A DNA stretch of 64,000 nt, taken from contig JAGVDM010000004.1 in NCBI GenBank assembly GCA_020058765.1, positions 62,001 to 126,000 of the forward strand. The letters are read 5' to 3'. Under the pieces are notes generated by a model. That model worked only from the letters and a program-made list of their open reading frames with translations, ran no database searches and was not told the origin of the DNA. Position numbers and translations under genes: made by a program. Positions 45,017 to 52,344 of the stretch are shown piece by piece (the stretch's first letter is position 1; every line of letters begins with the position of its first letter). The DNA is from Candidatus Peribacterales bacterium. Its GTDB lineage: Bacteria; Patescibacteriota; Gracilibacteria; Peribacterales; Peribacteraceae.

Positions 45017-47266
45017 TTATGCTGGGTTTTCGTCGGCGTTTTCTACTGGAGGCTTCGGGGTGGTAGCACTAATGCTGTCTGCACCAATCACAAACTTCAC
45101 ATCATCCTCTGCTGGCAGAATTGGCAATTCTTCTGGCGCTGCTCCTGCAGGCGCTTGTGATGGTTGCTCTGGGGTGGGCGCGCTGATTGGCTGCATAGCA
45201 GGTGCTGGTGCATCGGTAATTGCTGCAGGTTGTGCAGGAGCTGTCGCTGCCTGCTCTCGTGCAGCGGCCTTCTCGGCACGTTCACGATCTCGCTTGTTCT
45301 TGCGGTAGCGCTGGCGCTTCTGACGCTTTCGCTCTTTCTCTCGTTCTTCTGGGGTCATGTCTGCCCAATCTTTCTGGATCGCAGGACCGTCTTCCTCCGC
45401 GAGTTCTTCCTCGGTGAGTGTCTCCATATCGCTCATCTCGGGCTCTGCAGATGCTCCTGTTTGCGGCGTAGTGGAATCAGCAGTGGTTGCGCTTGCTGTT
45501 TGGGTAATGCCCTGTTGCAACCACGCGGGCGCATTTTCCATCTGGATCGGCGCTGATGGTTCACTTGCAGGCATAGTTTCAGGCTGTGGCGTGTCGAGCG
45601 GTACAGGTGCTGGTTCCGGCTCTGGTGCACGAGCGGTTTCCGTGGCAGCCACCTGCTGTGTTTCTTCAGGGAGAGATGCTGCAGGTGCAGCACCGGATTG
45701 CGCCTGTGCGAGCCATGGCGGTACTGCTTGTGCAGAGTTTTCTGGTTCCGCAGAAGTGTTCACTTCTGTTTCATTCGGTATAGGAGTCGCCTCAAATTGC
45801 TCTGCAGGCGTTACGGGTTCTTGTGCAGCTGGTGCCTGTGGGGAAAACGGCTGATCCATTCCGCTTTGGAGCCAGGAAGGTGCTACTGACTCTGTAGGTT
45901 GCTGCACTATTTCTTCTGCCTGTTCTACGCTTTGGGTTTGCACGGCAGTTGTATCAATGATGTTTTCTTCCTCTTCCTCATCGTCGCTCACTGGCAGTGC
46001 CATGGGCTCAGCGGGCTCTGCGGTCATGCCCGGAACAGGTGATCCTACGAGTGCGTTTTCCGCTTTATCAACGGCTGTATGGAATCCGCCTTTCTTGAGG
46101 AATCGAATCAGAAGGGTGAACAAGAATCCCACTGCGACCGATGCCACTATGCCGATTGCAAATCGCAGAATGGTGGAGAGCAATCCTTCTGGCAGTGCAA
46201 AGCCGCCACCATCTGGTTCCTCCTCTGCTGGAGGTTCGGTGTCGGTGCCATCGGGTTCTGGTACGACAATATCGGGTATTGCCACGTCGCTAATATTGAC
46301 GATCTCGCTATAGTCGCCAATTTCTTCTGCGGTGGAGAGGTCTCGCACTGTTGCAGTTACCGTGTATGAACCGTTTTGCATGTATCGATGAATCGGTGCA
46401 TCCAGCATGCTTTGCAGTCCGTCGCCAAACCGCCAGTGCACGAGTAGGGGAGTAGATTCATACTCTGAGGACACGCGCAGCGTGAGTTTCACTGCTCCCG
46501 AACCGAATGGCGTTACGATGATGCGCGCACGCGATTCCTCGATACGGCGCTGTTCCTGCTCGCGCTTCGCGTCGTCTTGCCGCAGTGCGTCAGGCGAAAG
46601 GAGTTGCACGGTTTCTTCGGTGTCCACTTTGCCGCGCAAAGACACGGTGAGCGCTTGATCTTCAATTGGCTCTGTAAACCACACAATGAGCGGTGTTCTT
46701 TGTGTGCTGAAAAATGAATCGGCAACAGCCTGGTCATTGCGCGCATTACCATCACCGTCATCATCTTTTGTTGCATCGATGTCCAATACAATCAGCTCCG
46801 TGTTCTCCGTTGTCGGCGTAAGTCGAACGATCGGGCTAGTTGGCTGCATGCCCACTCGTCCGTATCCATCCATTGCTGGGGACGTTTCTGCCAAGATGTT
46901 TGTCACTGTCGAGGGTGTAGACGCTTCGCTGGTTACTTCAATTGCTAGTTCCAATCGATAACGCGCAGTGGTTGTTGTGGAGCGAACGTCACCACGAAGT
47001 AGGTAGGATCCAGGCTCCACGAGCTGCCCGCGGAACAAGCGACCGCGTCCTGCTTGTAGGAAAGTTTCGCTACGCATGAAGCTCCATGCATAGCTCGCAT
47101 CGGCAATATCGTGTACTGGCAATACTTCGAATACGCTGCCGGAAGGCAGCATAACTGTGCTGCGGATAGGTGTCGCAACTGTTGCGGTTTGAGCCGATGC
47201 CACTCCAATGCCGCCAAGTAGCAACAGTGCAGTGAGAACGGCCGTTGGTCGAAGTGTGTGTCGCAT
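45017..47266 (-). CDS. PKD-domain membrane protein with a long cytoplasmic tail
   Basis: A 749-residue single-pass protein. Signal peptide 1-25 (ending ASAQ); extracellular part to ~360 with a PKD-like domain at ~275-325 (PLLVHWRFGDGLQSMLDAPI, SYTVTATVRD). Transmembrane helix at ~364-390 (ILRFAIGIVASVAVGFLFTL). The ~350-residue tail is disordered, Pro/Ala/Glu-rich, with three copies of a PxWL motif (APSWLQSG ~466, VPPWLAQA ~519, APAWLQQG ~582) and a basic helix (EREKERKRQKRQRYRKNKRD). Its ATG abuts the stop of the pilin gene (TAAATG), so it is in that operon. Likely part of a pilus or type IV apparatus. Confidence 0.8.
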   Translation of the reverse strand: MRHTLRPTAVLTALLLLGGIGVASAQTATVATPIRSTVMLPSGSVFEVLPVHDIADASYAWSFMRSETFLQAGRGRLFRGQLVEPGSYLLRGDVRSTTTTARYRLELAIEVTSEASTPSTVTNILAETSPAMDGYGRVGMQPTSPIVRLTPTTENTELIVLDIDATKDDDGDGNARNDQAVADSFFSTQRTPLIVWFTEPIEDQALTVSLRGKVDTEETVQLLSPDALRQDDAKREQEQRRIEESRARIIVTPFGSGAVKLTLRVSSEYESTPLLVHWRFGDGLQSMLDAPIHRYMQNGSYTVTATVRDLSTAEEIGDYSEIVNISDVAIPDIVVPEPDGTDTEPPAEEEPDGGGFALPEGLLSTILRFAIGIVASVAVGFLFTLLIRFLKKGGFHTAVDKAENALVGSPVPGMTAEPAEPMALPVSDDEEEEENIIDTTAVQTQSVEQAEEIVQQPTESVAPSWLQSGMDQPFSPQAPAAQEPVTPAEQFEATPIPNETEVNTSAEPENSAQAVPPWLAQAQSGAAPAASLPEETQQVAATETARAPEPEPAPVPLDTPQPETMPASEPSAPIQMENAPAWLQQGITQTASATTADSTTPQTGASAEPEMSDMETLTEEELAEEDGPAIQKDWADMTPEEREKERKRQKRQRYRKNKRDRERAEKAAAREQAATAPAQPAAITDAPAPAMQPISAPTPEQPSQAPAGAAPEELPILPAEDDVKFVIGADSISATTPKPPVENADENPA

Positions 47267-47656
47267 TTAAGAGCCAGAGGCTGTTTCCACAACGAATGTG
47301 ACGAAGGCGGAAGCAAGCACAATCACTATGAGACCTACCGCCACGTAGATGATGATCTTGATCGCTTTGTTGCGGGAATCTTCAGTTCCTCCACCAACAA
47401 TCAAGAAGATGCCAGCAATCACAATGACACACACAGCAATGAGCCCCATGTACGAAATCACACGGAACAGAATTTCCGTTGCGGTCTCTCGTAAGTCTGA
47501 GCTCCCTCCGGTATTGATATCCGATGCATCCTGCACACCCATTCCGTTTCCGCTGAACGTTTGCGCATTCGTTGCCAAAGGCATCGCAAAGCCCAGCAGG
47601 AACAATCCTGTACAGAGGGCAAGTACCGCTTTTCGGGGAGAAAGAGTGAGCGTCAT
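47267..47656 (-). CDS. TrbC/VirB2-like pilin, paralogue 1
   Basis: A 129-residue exported protein. Signal sequence (AVLALCTGLFLLGFAMPLAT) with ATNAQ-type cleavage, a short soluble spacer, then two close hydrophobic helices (YMGLIAVCVIVIAGIFLIVG and IIIYVAVGLIVIVLASAFVT) joined by a basic loop GGTEDSRNKAIK. This is the TrbC/VirB2 major-pilin layout of type IV secretion systems. Middle gene of a three-gene unit. Confidence 0.82.
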   Translation of the reverse strand: MTLTLSPRKAVLALCTGLFLLGFAMPLATNAQTFSGNGMGVQDASDINTGGSSDLRETATEILFRVISYMGLIAVCVIVIAGIFLIVGGGTEDSRNKAIKIIIYVAVGLIVIVLASAFVTFVVETASGS

Positions 47657-47724
47657 AGGATGTGTATTTGTCTTCTTATTCTAGCACAAATCACTGTGCC
47701 TGACCAGTGCCCATCTCCGCACGC

Positions 47725-48123
47725 TTAGCCAGCGAACGTCTCATCTACCCATCGCACAAGCGCACCAGCGAGCGTGACCAGAATCAGTCCGATAACTGCG
47801 TAGAGTACCATGTTTCGAGCCTTCTCGCGCTGTCCGTCTTCTCCTCCTTGTACAATCAGGATCAATCCAGCAATCACAATGACCAGCACGGCAATGATGC
47901 CGAGGAACGAAAATACTGCGTAGAGGATATTCACAATGGTCTCGCGAGCACTTTGTGAACCATCGGTTCCTAGGTTTTCTGCTTCATCAATTCCTTCTTC
48001 CACCCCGCCGCCGTCGTAGCCGAAGTTCACCAGATTCCAGTTCACCGCAAACGCAGGGGTTCCTTGCGAGAAGAGCGTGAGTGCAACAGCAACAATGGAG
48101 AGTGCGTATCGAATCATTGGCAT
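47725..48123 (-). CDS. TrbC/VirB2-like pilin, paralogue 2
   Basis: A 132-residue relative of the downstream pilin. Signal peptide MPMIRYALSIVAVALTLFSQ with FAV-type cleavage; acidic spacer (GGGVEEGIDEAENLG); paired helices (FLGIIAVLVIVIAGLILIVQ and VLYAVIGLILVTLAGALVRW) with the same basic GGEDGQREKAR loop. Start 48123, or 48117. First gene of the unit pilin-pilin-PKD protein, 68 nt before the next. Divergent from the peptidase gene at 48184. Confidence 0.82.
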   Translation of the reverse strand: MPMIRYALSIVAVALTLFSQGTPAFAVNWNLVNFGYDGGGVEEGIDEAENLGTDGSQSARETIVNILYAVFSFLGIIAVLVIVIAGLILIVQGGEDGQREKARNMVLYAVIGLILVTLAGALVRWVDETFAG

Positions 48124-48183
48124 GAATTGTCCCACGAGCATGGCTATGGTGCAATTGTCACTGCATTGCACTAGCATTGCAGC

Positions 48184-49179
48184 ATGGCAGAAAGTATTTG
48201 GCATCGGCTTCTGCGTGATGCACTGCATCCCGCACTCCTCGTGACGTCTTCGGCGAATCTTCGCTATCTCACCGGAATGGATGCGCATGATTGCGTTCTT
48301 CTTGTTACGCCAAAACGCCGCATCCTGTTTGCGTCACCGCTCGATGCTGAACGCTTGCGAGCGGAAATCTTTCCAGGGATTGTCGTGAAAGATCTCTCTA
48401 CAATCACTAGTGTTCTGGAAAGTATTCCCGTGTGCCATTGCGAGTGGGGAGACGTTTCTTTAGAGCGAATACAGCGGTGGAAAACAAATTTTAAGAATAC
48501 AAAATTTGTTCGGTTTTCAGATCGAATAGAAGAGCTCCGTCGAAAAAAGTCACCAGAAGAATTGCAGAAGTTTCGCCGAGCGCAATCGCTTACCAAATCT
48601 CTCGTGGCCATGGTGCCCAGCCTCCTCAAGCCCGGTGTGACTGAGCAGCAGGTTGCATGGGTACTAGAGAAAACCGCTCGTGAACGCGGAGCGGAAGGAA
48701 TGTCGTTTCCACCAATTGTGGGTTTCGGTACGCACACGAGCAGGCCGCATCATCGCCCAACTGACCGCAAGTTGTCCAAGCGTGCAATTGTGCAAATCGA
48801 TATTGGGGCACAGGTGCACGGATACTGCGGTGATCGCAGTGCAGTATTCTTTGTTGGCGACCCTACCGCAGAGCAGGCGAAGGTGGTTGCTGCAGTCACC
48901 AAAGCTTTCCGCAAAGCCAAGGCCGCGGTGCGTGCTGGCATTGGCACTCGGACACTTGATGCCATTGCGCGCGACAGTCTGGCATCCGCCGGACTCGCGA
49001 AATATTTCATTCATTCACTAGGGCATGGTGTAGGTTTGGAAGTACACGAACGTCCAACGCTCTCGCCACGCGCACCAGATATTCCTCTCATTGCCGGCGA
49101 GATTGTTACCATTGAACCGGGTGTCTATATTCCGGATCGGTTTGGGGTACGTATAGAGGAAGAAGTCATTGTAGAGTGA
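48184..49179 (+). CDS. Xaa-Pro aminopeptidase / M24 peptidase
   Basis: A 331-residue creatinase-fold metallopeptidase that removes N-terminal residues before proline. Short N-terminal domain (1-125), then the pita-bread catalytic domain. Dinuclear metal ligands are visible in order: Asp in VQIDIGAQ, Asp in GYCGDRSAV, His in SLGHGVGLEVHE, Glu in VTIEPGVYIP and Glu in VRIEEEVIV. Also VGFGTHTSRPHHRP with the catalytic His region. PepP/PepQ-type; which one cannot be settled. Confidence 0.92.
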   Translation: MAESIWHRLLRDALHPALLVTSSANLRYLTGMDAHDCVLLVTPKRRILFASPLDAERLRAEIFPGIVVKDLSTITSVLESIPVCHCEWGDVSLERIQRWKTNFKNTKFVRFSDRIEELRRKKSPEELQKFRRAQSLTKSLVAMVPSLLKPGVTEQQVAWVLEKTARERGAEGMSFPPIVGFGTHTSRPHHRPTDRKLSKRAIVQIDIGAQVHGYCGDRSAVFFVGDPTAEQAKVVAAVTKAFRKAKAAVRAGIGTRTLDAIARDSLASAGLAKYFIHSLGHGVGLEVHERPTLSPRAPDIPLIAGEIVTIEPGVYIPDRFGVRIEEEVIVE

Positions 49180-49224
49180 ACTTGTCTAGATGCAGAGCCG
49201 TAATTCTGCTAGAATAACTGGATT

Positions 49225-50574
49225 TTGCGAAACACACACATAACCATCGCGTGTCTTGCTCTGCTGTGCGTCCCCGCTGTGGGGCATGCACAGGAAGTGC
49301 GTGAACAGGAGTTCGTGCTCACCGCGTACTACTCGCCGGAACCCGGCCAGTGTTGCTATGTGAAAGGTGGATTGCATGCCGATCGAGTGCTCAACGGGCA
49401 GGGCATCGCAGGTGCAGATGGCACTGCGGTATACCCTGGAATGATTGCCGCTCCGCCCACATACGCATTTGGTACGCGTGTTGCTCTTCCCGGTTTGGGT
49501 GTGCTCACCGTGCATGATCGCGGTGGCGCGATTCAAGAATGGGAAGGAGGTGTGCATCGTCTAGATGTATGGGTAGGTTCTGGCGAAGAGGGTCTGGCTC
49601 GTGCATTGGCGTTTGGCGTACAACGCATGCGCGGCACCGTGTATCCTCCCGGCACTTCGCAGCCAAACGAGTCGTTCTCGCTCGATGCACTGCCTGCACC
49701 GACGGAAAAACTCACGCATCTTTCTACCGATGACAGCACGCTTATTGGTCTTTCTGTACAAGAGGGAGATGCCACATATTCGGTGCGTATTCTGCAGCAA
49801 TCACTTGCCGCAGCAGGGTACTTTCAGCGCTCAGTAACGGGCTTTTTCGGTGCAGAGACCAAAACAAGCCTTGAGCGATTCCTCACGGATTACGGCGTAG
49901 GCGAATCTGCAGCGAGCCTCACGGATCGTACTGCTGCATTCCTGCAGAGTGCGGTTGCACGCATTGGTGCTCGTCCACCGATTGATCGAGAAATGGGTGT
50001 TGGTTCCACGGGATCCTCAGTCGCTGCAGCGCAGCGATTGCTTCGATTCCTTGGGTATTACCGTGGTAGAACCGATGCCGTGTACGGAGATACACTTGCA
50101 GATAGCGTACTTCGCTTTCAGCAAGATCATGGCCTCGTTGGTACAGCGACCGACCCGGGTGCAGGGCGCATTGGACCGATGACGAAGACGGCGCTCACTG
50201 CGGCATGGAATCGCAAGTTGGTTACAGCCCGCGCCGAGCGCGAGCTCATGCTTGCGCGCATCGATGCGACACTCGCATCACGCGGGGCGTACATTGATCA
50301 GTTCCTTTCAGAAGGGGACGGCGGTACACAGGTAACGCTCTTGCAACAGCTTCTCGCTGAGCGCGAATTCTTTCCACAGGGCGATGTGAACGGACACTTC
50401 GGGCCGCTTACCAAGTCCGCACTGCTTGCGTATCAAATTGATCGCAGCATTGTCACGAGTGCTGCCGATGTCGGCGCAGGAGTAGTGGGGCCACGCACGC
50501 TGGAGGCTTTCCAAAACGAAGAAAAACGCGATGCGTATTTGCTCGTACGCGCAAAGGGATGGTCGGTGCTCTAG
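49225..50574 (+). CDS. Exported 3D-domain protein with three peptidoglycan-binding repeats
   Basis: A 449-residue protein. TTG 49225 is taken as the start because it gives a complete signal peptide (RNTHITIACLALLCVPAVGH, AQ cleavage) and no ATG fits. Residues ~28-125 are a 3D domain (FVLTAYYSPEPGQCC, VLTVHDRGGAIQ, HRLDVWVG), the fold of MltA/RpfB-type lytic enzymes with its three Asp. Three PG_binding_1-like repeats follow at ~185-245, ~265-330 and ~365-435 (VRILQQSLAAAGYFQRSVTG, VAAAQRLLRFLGYYRGRTDA, VTLLQQLLAEREFFPQGDVN). Likely a wall-remodelling hydrolase. Confidence 0.85.
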   Translation: MRNTHITIACLALLCVPAVGHAQEVREQEFVLTAYYSPEPGQCCYVKGGLHADRVLNGQGIAGADGTAVYPGMIAAPPTYAFGTRVALPGLGVLTVHDRGGAIQEWEGGVHRLDVWVGSGEEGLARALAFGVQRMRGTVYPPGTSQPNESFSLDALPAPTEKLTHLSTDDSTLIGLSVQEGDATYSVRILQQSLAAAGYFQRSVTGFFGAETKTSLERFLTDYGVGESAASLTDRTAAFLQSAVARIGARPPIDREMGVGSTGSSVAAAQRLLRFLGYYRGRTDAVYGDTLADSVLRFQQDHGLVGTATDPGAGRIGPMTKTALTAAWNRKLVTARAERELMLARIDATLASRGAYIDQFLSEGDGGTQVTLLQQLLAEREFFPQGDVNGHFGPLTKSALLAYQIDRSIVTSAADVGAGVVGPRTLEAFQNEEKRDAYLLVRAKGWSVL

Positions 50575-50584
50575 CATTGCTCTC

Positions 50585-51052
50585 ATGACACATTTTCTCG
50601 ACAAATACTGGGATCAAATCCTCAATGTAAGTGTAGATATACAGCCTGTTGTGGAGCGTGCAAAGGATGTGAGGGAGGACGAGATCGAGAGGAGTTTTGC
50701 AATGGACGAAGATATGAGCGAGCGCATAGAGGAGCACATCCGAAAACGCCGCGAGCTTGTGGACGCGCTCTTGGTGGTGAGCACGGGATCAATGCCTTTC
50801 CGCGACTGCATGCGCTGGATGCAAAGTCTTTCTGGGCCGGATGACTATGATGCCGTCGGGCAAGTATGTGATGAGATCACCGAACAAGTTGCTGAGAAAT
50901 TTCTCACGGTGATTGAAGACACTGATCGCAAGGAACTTCAAGCCATCGCCCATGAGGCAATTGTGGCAGATGCTGGTCTTCATCGAGATAAGTCCGATGC
51001 ACTTCAGAATTTCGTGAGTGTCTATCTCATGGAAAAGTTGTACGGGGAATGA
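50585..51052 (+). CDS. Hypothetical acidic protein
   Basis: A 155-residue soluble, strongly acidic, mostly helical protein (MTHFLDKYWDQILNVSVDIQ; EDMSERIEEHIRKRRELVDA; DAVGQVCDEITEQVAEKFL). Starts 10 nt after the 3D-domain gene, so probably co-transcribed, though it lacks a signal peptide. No motif recognised. Confidence 0.65.
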   Translation: MTHFLDKYWDQILNVSVDIQPVVERAKDVREDEIERSFAMDEDMSERIEEHIRKRRELVDALLVVSTGSMPFRDCMRWMQSLSGPDDYDAVGQVCDEITEQVAEKFLTVIEDTDRKELQAIAHEAIVADAGLHRDKSDALQNFVSVYLMEKLYGE

Positions 51053-51114
51053 GCACCCTGAAATCCTAGAACTGCAATTGCACTTCGGGAATCAATCCAG
51101 CAAGCTGCTCCGGC

Positions 51115-52191
51115 ATGCGCTGGACAACTGCGCTCATCGTGGTATTTCTCACATTCCCTGCCGCAGCATCGGCAGAGGGTCTGTCGCGCCGTGACGGATT
51201 CTTGCGCATATGGGAAACAGTGAAGCGTCCTGCGTACGATGCACGCGAAACGCCGTACATCGATGTGCCAGAAGGCGCGTTGGGTTTTACGGAAATCACG
51301 TACGCCAAGGATAGGGGATTACTGGATGACCAAGAGGCCTTTTATCCCGATGCTGCAATGACGAAGGCGGATGCGGCTATGTGGCTTCTGCGCACGAGAA
51401 ACGTGGATGATGTGGACGAAATGGAACGGGAAGATTTACCAGCGTTGCTTGCGCGATATCCTATCGTGAAAGAGGCCGAACTCTCCCAAACGTTTGCGGG
51501 CATCGAAGATCTCGATCTGCTCATTTCCTCCTTCACCACCATGTTGCGTGATGAGGTGCATGAGATCAGCTTCTATTCCGAAAAATTTCACGGGAAGGGA
51601 ACGGCCTTCGGTGAAACGTTCGATATGAATGCCCTCACCACCGCACATCCCACATTTCCGTACAACACGCTCGTGCGTGTAACAAACCTCGATAACGACA
51701 AGCAAGTGACCGTTCGTGTGAATGATCGCGGGCCGTTTGTGGAAGGGCGATCCATGGATTTGAGCCTTGCAGCCTTTGTTGCAATCACAGAGCGCAGCAG
51801 CGGCGTGCTGCGCAATGTACGCATCGAACGTTTGGGTGATAGTGAAATGCTCGAGGGGCACACAGGCATTGGTGCATCGGACTGCATTCCTGCCGATGCA
51901 GAGAGTCGCCGCTACCAGCAGCGCATCACTCGCGATGTCCGCTTTCATCGCGGCGTTCCCCACACATTCACTGTTGGCGAAACCTTGCAACTCGGGTCTT
52001 CCAAATTCTTCGTTGTCCGCTCGGTGACCTATCCAGATGGGTACCGCTGGAATGCGCAGCAGTGGATCGATCCAGAAGAGCAATTCAGCTTCCGCCCGGA
52101 GCAACAAGGCGAGCACATTCTGCGTATTGGAACAGCACAAGGCAGAGTACGCGACTTCCGAATGCAGGTGGGGGTGTGCATTCATGAATAA
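51115..52191 (+). CDS. RlpA-like lytic enzyme with SLH-like N-terminus
   Basis: A 358-residue exported protein. Signal peptide MRWTTALIVVFLTFPAAASA. Residues ~25-110 resemble SLH units (LSRRDGFLRIWETVKRPAYD, YPDAAMTKADAAMWLLRT). The double-psi beta-barrel at ~148-222 is RlpA-like: ISFYSEKFHGKGTAFGETFD, NALTTAHPTFPYNTLVRVTN, VTVRVNDRGPFVEGRSMDLS, with the conserved catalytic-type Asp and His. RlpA cuts glycan strands that lack stem peptides, at division sites. The C-terminal ~100 residues form an extra beta-rich domain (FTVGETLQLGSSKFFVVRSV). Confidence 0.88.
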   Translation: MRWTTALIVVFLTFPAAASAEGLSRRDGFLRIWETVKRPAYDARETPYIDVPEGALGFTEITYAKDRGLLDDQEAFYPDAAMTKADAAMWLLRTRNVDDVDEMEREDLPALLARYPIVKEAELSQTFAGIEDLDLLISSFTTMLRDEVHEISFYSEKFHGKGTAFGETFDMNALTTAHPTFPYNTLVRVTNLDNDKQVTVRVNDRGPFVEGRSMDLSLAAFVAITERSSGVLRNVRIERLGDSEMLEGHTGIGASDCIPADAESRRYQQRITRDVRFHRGVPHTFTVGETLQLGSSKFFVVRSVTYPDGYRWNAQQWIDPEEQFSFRPEQQGEHILRIGTAQGRVRDFRMQVGVCIHE

Positions 52192-52264
52192 AAATTGTAT
52201 TCAAAGAATGCAGTGAGCCTGCAGCACCAAGCGACTACACTGCAGCGGAGTTTTCTGCTATAAT
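52192..52264 (+). promoter_or_regulatory. Promoter region of VirD4-like ATPase 2
   Basis: A good -10 (TATAAT at 52259-52264) with a weak -35 gives a leader of about 75 nt. Upstream, AAATTGTATTCAA (52192-52204) is identical to half of the palindrome at 30273-30295, and GCAGTG/CACTGC form a possible long-loop hairpin. Confidence 0.5.
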
Positions 52265-52344
52265 ACTTCGATATTCCTGCATTTGCGTAAAACGATTTCT
52301 GCGCGAAAGGGGACTATCCTCTCACACAATCACTCTTCACCTCC

